Assembly: GCA_029288195.1 (NCBI GenBank)
Contig: JARFPR010000264.1
Coordinates: 1 to 29,570, forward strand
Length of the DNA stretch: 29,570 bases
Source of the DNA: Gammaproteobacteria bacterium
GTDB lineage: Bacteria > Pseudomonadota > Gammaproteobacteria > GCA-001735895
Direction of reading: 5' to 3'
Made by a program: the position numbers and the translations under genes
Notes under the pieces: model-generated
What the model saw: only the letters and a program-made list of their open reading frames with translations
Databases searched by the model: none
Told to the model about the DNA's origin: nothing
Shown here: positions 1-6,607 of the stretch, in pieces
How the letters are laid out: the number at the start of each line of letters is the position of its first letter
How positions within the stretch are numbered: the first letter of the stretch is position 1

Positions 1-111
1 GAAAGCAATAGGGAATCGGTGCGCGAAAACCCCATTATGGCCCGGCATCATCGTATGCCATCTGAAGAGGCCGGATATACGTATGCAGTCGAGCCAACTG
101 CCATAAACTGA
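1..111 (+). other. Open frame at window edge, possible 3' end of an upstream gene
   Basis: Frame 1 stays open from the first base to a TGA at 109-111, giving 36 residues that end in AVEPTAIN. It has no recognisable motif. Frame 2 is also open to a TAA near 104, so an open frame alone is weak evidence. It could be the C-terminus of a gene starting outside the window or chance. I cannot assign a function. Confidence 0.2.
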
Positions 112-318
112 TTACTTGCAAACGAGGAGGAGTCCATATACGGACACTCGAATCTTCGAATCGAGCGTCTGCTAACGACCAACTCGGACCTTTGTATTTA
201 TTTTTTTGCAACACCGGTGAATTAATAATTTCACTCGTTTAGGGGATGATTTCGTACTTTCGGGCAGCTAAGGTGATTAATGGGGGTCGTTTGCACAAAT
301 GATTAAAGGGGGTAACAA
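112..318. other. Non-coding upstream region of the binding protein/kinase operon
   Basis: No convincing gene is seen here. The stretch is AT-rich around 190-240 and presumably carries the promoter of the downstream operon, but no well-spaced -35/-10 pair could be picked out. An imperfect inverted repeat (CTCGA...TCGAG) lies near 147-165. A 14-base direct repeat occupies its 3' end and is listed separately. Confidence 0.5.
274..313 (+). repeat. Direct repeat TGATTAA(T/A)GGGGGT, two copies
   Basis: TGATTAATGGGGGT at 274-287 and TGATTAAAGGGGGT at 300-313 match at 13 of 14 positions and start 26 bases apart. The second copy contains the AAAGGGGGT Shine-Dalgarno-like sequence before the ATG at 319. 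The pair may be a small tandem duplication of a ribosome-binding region, or two sites for a regulator or an RNA-binding protein. Confidence 0.5.
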
Positions 319-396
319 ATGAACAAGAATAAACTCCAACTCTTATCCTGGCTGATCCTAATGTATGCCATTCGACCTAAGGCCGGGATTTTATAA
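319..396 (+). CDS. Possible 25-residue leader peptide coupled to the binding protein gene
   Basis: An ATG at 319 follows a very strong Shine-Dalgarno-like run (GGGGG at 308-312) by six bases. It opens a 25-codon frame, MNKNKLQLLSWLILMYAI followed by seven residues, ending in TAA at 394-396. The last base of that stop is the first base of the ATG of the binding protein (TAATG), the usual arrangement for translational coupling. The binding protein itself has only a poor ribosome site, so ribosomes may enter through this small frame. The middle is hydrophobic and the start is basic. I recognise no family. It is either a real leader or an accident beside a mis-set start. Confidence 0.45.
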   Translation: MNKNKLQLLSWLILMYAIRPKAGIL

Positions 397-1163
397 TGAT
401 TGACGTTGCTCTGGGTTTGCGCCTGTGGATTGTGGCAAGCATACTTTTCATGGGTTTATCGGCACAATTGTCACATGCGGCGGCTTTAAATGTTGACGAA
501 ATCCAGGATAAAGGTGTTTTGGTGGTCGGTGTCGACATACCTTATGGGGTGATGGAGTTCTATGACAAAGACGGGCGCGAGGCTGGAATAGATATTGACA
601 TCAGCCGGGAAATTGCACGCCAACTCGGAGTCAAGGTGCAATTCGTCGCGATGCCGTTCAATCAGCTATTCTCGGCAATTCATGAGCGTCGTGTCGATCT
701 GGTTGCCTCAGCAGTTACGATCACGCCGGAACGGCAGGAAACTCTGCTTTTTAGCGAGCCATACCTCGATGCCGGCGTGTCGCTCGCAGTGGCCGCCAGC
801 AATACGGATATTTCGCGACTGGAGGATCTGCCCGGAAAACGTGTAGCGGTATTGGAAGGTACCATTGGAGAAGAAATGGCGGCTAAATCTCCGCTATTTG
901 CAAACGCCGAAATTATCCATTATCAAGCCAATGAAATACGCATGGCAGAGTTGATCGAGGGCAAAGTAGATGCCGCAATAGTCCATTTCCTGACCACCGA
1001 CGATTCAAGAATTCGCCTTGTCGGTGAACCTTTGAGTATGTCTTTCTACGGCCTCGTGACACATCTTTCCAACCGTACATTGATTGTTCAAATAAACCGC
1101 ATCCTGCGCGATATGAAACGTAACAACACACTACGAGACATTAAGTTGAAGTACGTCGAATAG
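396..1163 (+). CDS. Orphan extracellular solute-binding protein, family 3 (amino acid type)
   Basis: The product is a periplasmic binding protein of the SBP_bac_3 family, which normally binds polar amino acids for an ABC importer or is used as a sensor domain. Residues 1-29 form a signal peptide (hydrophobic core, SHAAA cleavage region). The mature part begins with the family pattern GVLVVGVDIPYGVMEFYD, followed by GIDIDISREIARQLG and the ligand-carboxylate region VTITPERQETLLFSEPY with its conserved Arg. At 255 residues it is normal length. No permease or ATPase gene is adjacent. The next gene, 42 bases downstream, is a hybrid histidine kinase, so a role in feeding ligand information to that kinase is likely but inferred. 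Codons are more AT-rich than in the genes from 4071 onward. Confidence 0.88.
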   Translation: MIDVALGLRLWIVASILFMGLSAQLSHAAALNVDEIQDKGVLVVGVDIPYGVMEFYDKDGREAGIDIDISREIARQLGVKVQFVAMPFNQLFSAIHERRVDLVASAVTITPERQETLLFSEPYLDAGVSLAVAASNTDISRLEDLPGKRVAVLEGTIGEEMAAKSPLFANAEIIHYQANEIRMAELIEGKVDAAIVHFLTTDDSRIRLVGEPLSMSFYGLVTHLSNRTLIVQINRILRDMKRNNTLRDIKLKYVE

Positions 1164-1205
1164 CCACCGTCACAGAGAAATATAATCACGGGGTTAATTA
1201 TTGGA

Positions 1206-3110
1206 ATGAAACGCATTGTCGAAAGCCTGCGAAATAGCCTCGCGATCAAAACCGCTGTTTTCGGGTTTCTTATCTCGAGCGTTTTCATTACTGTGCTGTT
1301 GGCCTTGAATTATAATTTTGTCTCGCATCAGATGATGGAAGCGTATCGTTTGAAGGCGAAAACCATCGGCAGGTATCTTGATTCGTCGATACAAAATCAC
1401 GAGGACTTTCGTGATCGCAATGGAATTTTTACCAAGATTCAGAAAAGTATCTGGCTCGATACCGATCTTCTGAACGTCAGCTTGTACCGAGCCGAAGGAG
1501 AGAACGCGATTGGTGTCATTTCTAGCCAGGGTGTTATCGAAGGCAATATTGGAGATGCTCATAATCTCCTGGCCACTAAAGAAAATCGCATCATTATCCA
1601 GGAGTTGTCTAGTGAAGATGGTGACCTGATTCGGGTTTTTGCGCCAATTCATATCGCAAGGCAACAGGTGGGTAGCTTCCAGTTTGATATTACGCTCGAA
1701 AATCTCTATCGAGTTCAGTTCAAGCTGTTTCAGACGATGATAATCGCCAATTTGCTTTTGATCCTGCTGATTATCGGTATCCTGTTGCTCTACCTGAGGC
1801 GTCACGTGATCAAGCCATTGTATCTGGTTAGTGACGCCGCAAGAAAAATCGCCCGGGGAGATCTGGATACGCGGGTATCGATCCAGAGTACCGACGAATT
1901 CGGGCAGCTTGGCCAAGACTTCAATGACATGGCGCAAAATCTGGCGCATCAACGCGATCAACTCAGGCAGTCCCAGAAGATGGATGCGGTAGGCCAACTC
2001 ACGGGTGGCATCGCGCACGACTTCAATAATATTCTCGGAATAATCATCGGCAATCTAGGCCTGCTCAAATACGTGGTTGCCGATAATGATGAAGCGACAA
2101 AACGAGTGGTTTCTATTGAAGATGTTACTCAGCGAGGAGCTGAACTGGTCAGGCAGCTGTTGGGGTTTTCACATCTTCAGGCCACCGATGTGGTTGTATG
2201 CAATATCAACCGCGTAATCCTGGAGATGGATATTCTCATAAATCTCTCGACAACTCCTGAGGTGGAGGTCGAACTGCAATTAGCCGATAACCTGGGGTCG
2301 ACTGGAATTAACCTGGGTGATTTCCAGGATTCACTGTTAAACATGATTCTCAACGCCCGTGATGCTATGCCCAATGGTGGTCGATTAACGATAGAAACCA
2401 GCAACTGTGCGCTGGATGCGGCCAATTGTTCCCTGAATCCCAATCTTGTTGTCGGTGATTATGTGAAGTTAAGTGTCAGTGATACGGGCACAGGCATAAC
2501 CTCCGAGCAACAAGACAAAGTCTACGAACCTTTTTATACCACCAAGGAAGTCGGTAAAGGCACAGGCCTCGGACTCTCCATGGTATTTGGATTCATCACT
2601 CGCTCCAAAGGGCATATCGAAATTGAATCGGAGCCAGGGAGCGGTTCGACTTTTCATCTCTACCTGCCACGGGTTGCTGAGCCAGCCATAAAGGACAGTA
2701 CCGTCAAACAGAAAACTGAAACATTGCCCAGGGGCATCGAAACGATTCTGGCGGTCGATGATGAGAAAGAATTGTTGGATCTCGTTAAGGAATCACTCGA
2801 GAAGCTGGGCTACAGTGTACTGACTGCCAAGAATGGTAGAGAGGCACTAAAACGACTCGCCGAACACTCCGATATCTCATTGCTATTCAGTGACGTAGTT
2901 ATGCCGGGTGGAATGAGTGGTTATGAGCTGGCGGAACAGGCTATGGTAAAACGCTCTAATCTCAAAATACTTATGACTTCGGGCCACCCAGAGAAAGTAG
3001 GTAGTCAAGAACAGCAAAGATATAACCTGATAATGAAACCGTACACAAGTGAAGACTTGGTCCGGCGGGTGCAATCACTTCTGGATGGTCCGATATCCGA
3101 ACCCAGTTAG
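1206..3110 (+). CDS. Membrane hybrid sensor histidine kinase with C-terminal receiver domain
   Basis: This 634-residue inner-membrane kinase has, in order: a first membrane helix (about 13-34), an extracytoplasmic sensor region (about 36-175), a second helix (about 176-199), a HAMP linker (about 199-251), a HisKA dimerisation domain with the phospho-acceptor His271 in GGIAHDFNN, a HATPase_c domain (N box NMILNARDAMPNGG, G1 VSDTGTGI, G2 GKGTGLGLSMVFG), and a receiver domain (about 510-628) with acidic pocket AVDDE, phospho-acceptor Asp563 in SDVVMPGG and the conserved Lys in IMKPY. It probably autophosphorylates and passes the phosphate to its own receiver. No output domain or separate DNA-binding regulator is encoded nearby. 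The preceding binding protein gene suggests the ligand is an amino acid-like molecule. The ribosome site is weak. Confidence 0.93.
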   Translation: MKRIVESLRNSLAIKTAVFGFLISSVFITVLLALNYNFVSHQMMEAYRLKAKTIGRYLDSSIQNHEDFRDRNGIFTKIQKSIWLDTDLLNVSLYRAEGENAIGVISSQGVIEGNIGDAHNLLATKENRIIIQELSSEDGDLIRVFAPIHIARQQVGSFQFDITLENLYRVQFKLFQTMIIANLLLILLIIGILLLYLRRHVIKPLYLVSDAARKIARGDLDTRVSIQSTDEFGQLGQDFNDMAQNLAHQRDQLRQSQKMDAVGQLTGGIAHDFNNILGIIIGNLGLLKYVVADNDEATKRVVSIEDVTQRGAELVRQLLGFSHLQATDVVVCNINRVILEMDILINLSTTPEVEVELQLADNLGSTGINLGDFQDSLLNMILNARDAMPNGGRLTIETSNCALDAANCSLNPNLVVGDYVKLSVSDTGTGITSEQQDKVYEPFYTTKEVGKGTGLGLSMVFGFITRSKGHIEIESEPGSGSTFHLYLPRVAEPAIKDSTVKQKTETLPRGIETILAVDDEKELLDLVKESLEKLGYSVLTAKNGREALKRLAEHSDISLLFSDVVMPGGMSGYELAEQAMVKRSNLKILMTSGHPEKVGSQEQQRYNLIMKPYTSEDLVRRVQSLLDGPISEPS

Positions 3111-3249
3111 CACATTATTGATTTTCCGGTTACTGATTTCTATTGTCGTTGAACTTAGCATTCTGAGTATCTGCTATTGAGAATGCAGGCGCTGAAATCC
3201 CATCTGCGAGCGGGTGAGATCGACCCAACCCGGACTTCCGAGAAAAAAA

Positions 3250-3277
3250 TGTCATTCCCGCGAAAGCGGGGATGACA
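3250..3277. repeat. REP-like palindrome with CGAAAG core
   Basis: TGTCATTCCCGC (3250-3261) and GCGGGGATGACA (3266-3277) are inverted repeats around a GAAA loop, with one G.U-type mismatch in 12 pairs. The core is the well-known dispersed intergenic element of many beta- and gammaproteobacteria, which often yields spurious translations such as CHPRFRGND. It probably occurs many times in this genome, but only once in this window. Confidence 0.75.
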
Positions 3278-3408
3278 CCAAATGGCGGCTGCTTCTGGCC
3301 ATAGGTTGCCGCTGCCGGAGAGGTTTTTAGTGTCTGTTTTGGAGAAGGTAGACTCTCGGATGCTCACGACTCGAGGCATTGGGCCCTAATCTGGTCTGGA
3401 CTTTTTTT

Positions 3409-3417
3409 TGATATACT
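3409..3417 (+). promoter_or_regulatory. Extended -10 promoter candidate for the DUF4124 gene
   Basis: TGATATACT fits the extended -10 consensus TGnTATAAT with one mismatch in the hexamer. It follows a run of eight T. A start of transcription near 3424 would give a leader of about 65 bases before the ATG at 3491. No good -35 box is present, as is usual for extended -10 promoters. Confidence 0.4.
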
Positions 3418-3490
3418 TGAATCCTTTGATCGAATCGGATTTCAGTTGTACGATTTCAGAACCGGGAGCAGAATATTCAGTCGAAGCGTT

Positions 3491-4009
3491 ATGCAGCGAT
3501 TGATCATCAACCTGACCTTTGTCCTGTTATGCAGTGGCCTATTGCTGCCGGTGTCTGCCGCGGTCGTGCATAAATGGATCGACGAGAAAGGCGTTACCCA
3601 TTACTCGGATGCTGCCCCTGAAACAGCTGTAAAAACGGTAACGAAGATTGACCTGGGTAACCGCAAAGCGGCAAAAAGTAGTGTTAATAACGACTATTAT
3701 TCGATCAAAAATCAATGGCAACGTTTGCAAAAAGAACGCCTGGAACAAGAAAAATTGAAGTTGGAAAAAGCCAGGCAGGAAGCCGCCCTGCGATCCGCAG
3801 AACCACAGGTTGTTTACATAAATGAGCCGCGGGAAAAGCAAACCGGGGTTCTTTACCAGGGCTCGTTTTATCCACGGCATGGGCACCGTCGGTCGCATAA
3901 AAAACACAAACATCAACCTGGTTATCGGAACAAATGGTATTACCGGGGTGGTGCTCCGGTGGGGTTACATGCCGGGCGCTGGAAGGGGAGCTCTCACGGA
4001 TCGTATTGA
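3491..4009 (+). CDS. DUF4124 domain-containing secreted/envelope protein
   Basis: The protein is 172 residues if started at the ATG at 3491. That start puts a standard signal peptide (MQRLIINLTFVLLCSGLLLP, cleavage after VSA) at the N-terminus; the upstream in-frame ATG at 3446 would add 15 polar residues in front of it. The mature protein begins with a DUF4124 motif (VHKWIDEKGVTHYSDAAP), a short beta-rich domain common in gammaproteobacterial envelope proteins of unknown function. A charged, probably coiled-coil stretch follows (LQKERLEQEKLKLEKARQEA). The C-terminal 45 residues are rich in His, Lys, Arg, Gly and Tyr. The role is unknown; polyanion or cell-wall contact by the basic tail is conceivable. 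Confidence 0.8.
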   Translation: MQRLIINLTFVLLCSGLLLPVSAAVVHKWIDEKGVTHYSDAAPETAVKTVTKIDLGNRKAAKSSVNNDYYSIKNQWQRLQKERLEQEKLKLEKARQEAALRSAEPQVVYINEPREKQTGVLYQGSFYPRHGHRRSHKKHKHQPGYRNKWYYRGGAPVGLHAGRWKGSSHGSY

Positions 4010-4070
4010 GCGTTTGCTATTCGTATCGCAAGTACTTTGATACCCGCGCTTAAACGACGGTTTAAAGATC

Positions 4071-5252
4071 ATGGCTTATCAAAAATCCTTCGAAAAATCG
4101 GAATACGCGGACCGCGTGGCACGCACAAAGCAGCGCATGCGCAAGGCTGGTTTTGAACTGCTCCTGTGCCAGGATCCGGCCAACATGTGTTACCTCACGG
4201 GTTTTGACGGCTGGTCGTTTTACACCCCGCAATGTGTGCTGATACACATCGATGAAGAAATGCCGATTTGGTTTGGTCGCGCCCAGGATGCGAAATCGGC
4301 GCATATTACGACCGATCTTCCCGCGGCGAATATCATTTCGTTTTCGGAGCCGCTGGTGCACCATCCGACGCAACATCCGTTTGACGAACTGTGTGAGTAT
4401 ATTAATAGTCGGAGCTGGAGTAAGGCTACAATCGGTGTCGAACTCGATGCTCATTATTATACGGCGCGTGCCCACCGCCACCTGGTTGCGGGACTGCCGG
4501 ATGCGAGTATTAGCGACAATCAGGAACTGGTTAACTGGGTACGCCTGGTTAAATCCGAAAATGAAATCAGTTATATGCGTGAAGCGGGCCAAATTTGTAG
4601 CGCTGTCATGAAACGCGCGATCGAGTTGCTTAAACCGGGTACTCCGCAAAACGAAATCATCGCCGCGGTTTACCAGGGCCAGGTGCTGGGTTTGCCCGGC
4701 AAGTTCGGTGATTACACCAGCCTGTGCCCGTTGATCCAGGTCGGCGAGGGCACCAGTACGCCGCACCTGACCTGGAGTGACGAGCCGCTGCCTGCGGATT
4801 CACTGGTAGTCATGGAAATCGGAGCTGCGCGTCGCCACTACCATGCGCCATTAACCCGTACCATGCATCTGGGCAAACCTCCGGCCGAGGTATCCCGGTT
4901 GGCAGAGGTTATTGTTACTGGAGTCGACGCCGCGCTCGAAGTCTCACGGCCGGGAACCAGTTGCGAAGAAGTTGAACGGGTGTGGCAGGATGTGCTCAAT
5001 AAAAACGGCTACCGCAAGGAGAGCCGGGTTGGTTATTCGATCGGCTTGAATTTTCCGCCGGACTGGGGTGAACGCACCGCCAGCCTGCGTCCAGGAGACA
5101 AAACTGTGCTCGAACAAGGCATGTGTTTTCACTTTCAGTCGGGCGTCTGGCTGGACGATTTCGGTGCCGCGGTATCAGAACCGTTTGTTATCACCGACAC
5201 AGGCGGTGAGCGACTGTGCGACGTGCATCGAGGACTGGTGGTGATCGATTAA
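4071..5252 (+). CDS. M24 (creatinase-fold) hydrolase, ectoine hydrolase DoeA/EutD-like
   Basis: This 393-residue cytosolic protein has the creatinase N-terminal domain (about 1-155, with DPANMCYLTGFDGWSFY and PIWFGRAQDA) and an M24 pita-bread domain (about 160-393). The dinuclear-metal ligands of aminopeptidase P are not conserved: the expected Asp, Asp, His, Glu and Glu correspond to Glu249, Pro260, Tyr322, Gln356 and Ser369. A metal-independent reaction like that of creatinase or ectoine hydrolase is therefore likely. Conserved stretches TPHLTWSDEP, RRHYHAPLTRT, GLNFPPDWGERT and GMCFHF are, from memory, those of DoeA, which opens the ectoine ring to acetyl-diaminobutyrate. No other ectoine catabolic gene is adjacent, so it may act on another cyclic or amidine substrate. 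A small inverted repeat (TTAAAC...GTTTAA, 4050-4065) lies just before the start. Confidence 0.75.
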   Translation: MAYQKSFEKSEYADRVARTKQRMRKAGFELLLCQDPANMCYLTGFDGWSFYTPQCVLIHIDEEMPIWFGRAQDAKSAHITTDLPAANIISFSEPLVHHPTQHPFDELCEYINSRSWSKATIGVELDAHYYTARAHRHLVAGLPDASISDNQELVNWVRLVKSENEISYMREAGQICSAVMKRAIELLKPGTPQNEIIAAVYQGQVLGLPGKFGDYTSLCPLIQVGEGTSTPHLTWSDEPLPADSLVVMEIGAARRHYHAPLTRTMHLGKPPAEVSRLAEVIVTGVDAALEVSRPGTSCEEVERVWQDVLNKNGYRKESRVGYSIGLNFPPDWGERTASLRPGDKTVLEQGMCFHFQSGVWLDDFGAAVSEPFVITDTGGERLCDVHRGLVVID

Positions 5253-5384
5253 ACTGGTTTGAATCGCTTGCTGTGAACAACTATTTCACTTTATTGAATT
5301 CCCCGGCAGTTATGCCTTGATCGCGGGGCTGAGCATGGTTAGGATGCCGCGCAATTCTATCGATTAATAAATAAGGATTCTGGA
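5253..5384. other. Short intergenic region before the beta-barrel gene
   Basis: It contains a weak nested hairpin: CCCCG (5301-5305) pairs with CGGGG (5324-5328), and GGCA/TGCC lie inside. There is no following T-run, so it is not a clear terminator. A good ribosome site (AAGGA) precedes the ATG at 5385. Confidence 0.3.
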
Positions 5385-5888
5385 ATGACGGCTAAAATGC
5401 ACAGATACCTGCTTGCTTTATCTTTTACCTTCCTCTTTGGTGGTTTGGTGACACCAGCCATTTCTGACAACGGCCAGCCGTTGTTGAATAAAGATCTTTT
5501 TTCGATCGGGGCCGGTATTTCAAGTAACTCCATCGATGATGACGACCTTGATGAAGACGACGAAATAGGCTTTCAGTTCTTCGTCGCTTACGATTTGATC
5601 GAGGTAAACCTGATGGAGGGAGTGAATAGCTCGATCGAACTGGGTTTGATGGATTACGGCTACAAGCGCGACAGTACCGGTGTCTGGGGAACCTATACCG
5701 TGGATGGCATTATCAGCGGAGATTTAGGCTGGTTGGCACGCGCGGGTTTCGACTTCGGCGATGATAGCGGGCTGATGGTGGGTGCGGGACTTGGTTACAT
5801 TGCCGACGAAAGGACGGAACTTCGATTTGAGTATGTCGCTCGTGACGAAGGCGATTCATTGCAGTTCAATTACCTTTATCATCTCTGA
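5385..5888 (+). CDS. Small outer-membrane beta-barrel protein, function unknown
   Basis: The 167-residue product has an N-terminal signal peptide (about 1-28, ending in TPAIS). It then shows alternating hydrophobic/polar strands rich in Gly and aromatics (FSIGAGIS, IGFQFFVAYD, SSIELGLMDYGY, GLMVGAGLGYI, TELRFEYVA) and ends in LQFNYLYHL, as expected for an outer-membrane beta-barrel. An acidic stretch DDDDLDEDDE near residues 51-60 probably forms a loop, perhaps binding cations. I do not recognise a named family; opacity or YfaZ-like small porins are the closest general type. The ATG at 5385 is preceded by AAGGA at good spacing, supporting it over the ATG four codons later. Confidence 0.7.
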   Translation: MTAKMHRYLLALSFTFLFGGLVTPAISDNGQPLLNKDLFSIGAGISSNSIDDDDLDEDDEIGFQFFVAYDLIEVNLMEGVNSSIELGLMDYGYKRDSTGVWGTYTVDGIISGDLGWLARAGFDFGDDSGLMVGAGLGYIADERTELRFEYVARDEGDSLQFNYLYHL

Positions 5889-5907
5889 CAAGCCCTTGCC
5901 GGCGGGA

Positions 5908-6435
5908 TTAGAGAGCAAGCGACAGGGTTCTGATACCTTCGTCCAGGCTTGAATGAAGCGGCAGTCCGGTTTTTTGCAGTAGCTGTGTCATGCGCGTATT
6001 CTGCGCCAGCACTGTGGCGTCGAGATGGCGCACCCCGAGTTCGCGCGCGCAGTCGACGAGTCGGAACAGCAGTATCCTGCCAATACCCTGACCTTGTAGT
6101 TCATCGATGACGGTGATTGCCATCTCCGAATGATCCGCTTGATCCTGATTCTGTACAAAACGTCCGACGCCGACAGGAAGTCGTTCTGAACCGTCCTGCA
6201 ATTCGGCGACCAAAGCGACGTGATGCTGGAAATCCACTTCGGTAAAGTAGCTTAGCTCGGCCGGGGTCAGGTCGCGTTTGACGCTGAAAAAGCGGTCGCG
6301 TACCGATGATTTACTGAGTTTGAAAAATCCTTCGCGCAGTTTTTCCCGATCGTCCGGTCTGATCGCGCGCAGGTGCACAACCCTCCCATCGGGCAGGGTA
6401 TCCGTTGCATGGTATGAAGCGCTAATTCTCGACAT
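5908..6435 (-). CDS. GNAT family N-acetyltransferase
   Basis: This 175-residue protein is a single GNAT domain. The N-terminal part carries the LRAIRPDDREKLREGFFKLS pattern seen in the acetyltransferase domains of Pat-type lysine acetylases. The acetyl-CoA pyrophosphate loop is LQGQGIGRILL, followed by the C-terminal ARELGVRHLDATVLAQNTRM segment. It would transfer an acetyl group from acetyl-CoA to an amine on a small molecule or protein; the acceptor is unknown. It lacks the CoA-ligase and cyclic-nucleotide domains of full Pat proteins. AGGA precedes the ATG. It is transcribed divergently from the MFS gene, with a palindrome between them. Confidence 0.85.
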   Translation of the reverse strand: MSRISASYHATDTLPDGRVVHLRAIRPDDREKLREGFFKLSKSSVRDRFFSVKRDLTPAELSYFTEVDFQHHVALVAELQDGSERLPVGVGRFVQNQDQADHSEMAITVIDELQGQGIGRILLFRLVDCARELGVRHLDATVLAQNTRMTQLLQKTGLPLHSSLDEGIRTLSLAL

Positions 6436-6456
6436 TCGATCATCCTATAAGGAATT

Positions 6457-6506
6457 ATGTTGCAGTGCAACATTTTAATTTATCGAGCTGTTGTTGCACT
6501 GAACAG
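6457..6506. promoter_or_regulatory. Palindromic operator candidate ATGTTGCA-G-TGCAACAT plus a degenerate second copy
   Basis: A perfect 8+1+8 palindrome lies at 6457-6473. A related but imperfect TGTTGCACTGAACA begins at 6492, 34 bases after the corresponding base of the first copy. Both lie between the divergent GNAT and MFS genes and within about 70 bases of the GNAT start. This is the pattern of a dimeric repressor or activator site, but no regulator gene is adjacent. Confidence 0.5.
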
Positions 6507-6607
6507 GGGAAATTACATTCTGTAAATCGTACCGTCCCCGGCATAGGTTTTTGCAAGCTTTCCTGATAACGTGGCTCGGCTATAAGCTTGACCGCTAATA
6601 ATAATCA

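Larger units (their letters stand above)
3111..3490. other. Intergenic region with a dispersed-type palindrome and a promoter
   Basis: This 380-base gap contains no supported gene. A minus-strand open frame at 3155-3379 is explained by the palindrome it crosses. The region holds the palindromic element at 3250-3277 and an extended -10 promoter candidate at 3409-3417, both listed separately. No rho-independent terminator for the kinase gene was seen. Confidence 0.6.

Noticed and set aside
1194..2018. 274-codon minus-strand open frame
   Set aside because: It lies wholly inside the histidine kinase gene, whose domains are unmistakable, and its translation has no motif.
3155..3379. Minus-strand frame containing CHPRFRGNDIFF
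   Set aside because: This is the usual spurious translation of the palindromic repeat at 3250-3277.
4062..4766. 234-codon minus-strand open frame
   Set aside because: It is a shadow of the M24 hydrolase gene with no recognisable domain.
5301..5328. Hairpin after the M24 gene as a terminator
   Set aside because: The stems are only four to five pairs and no T-run follows.
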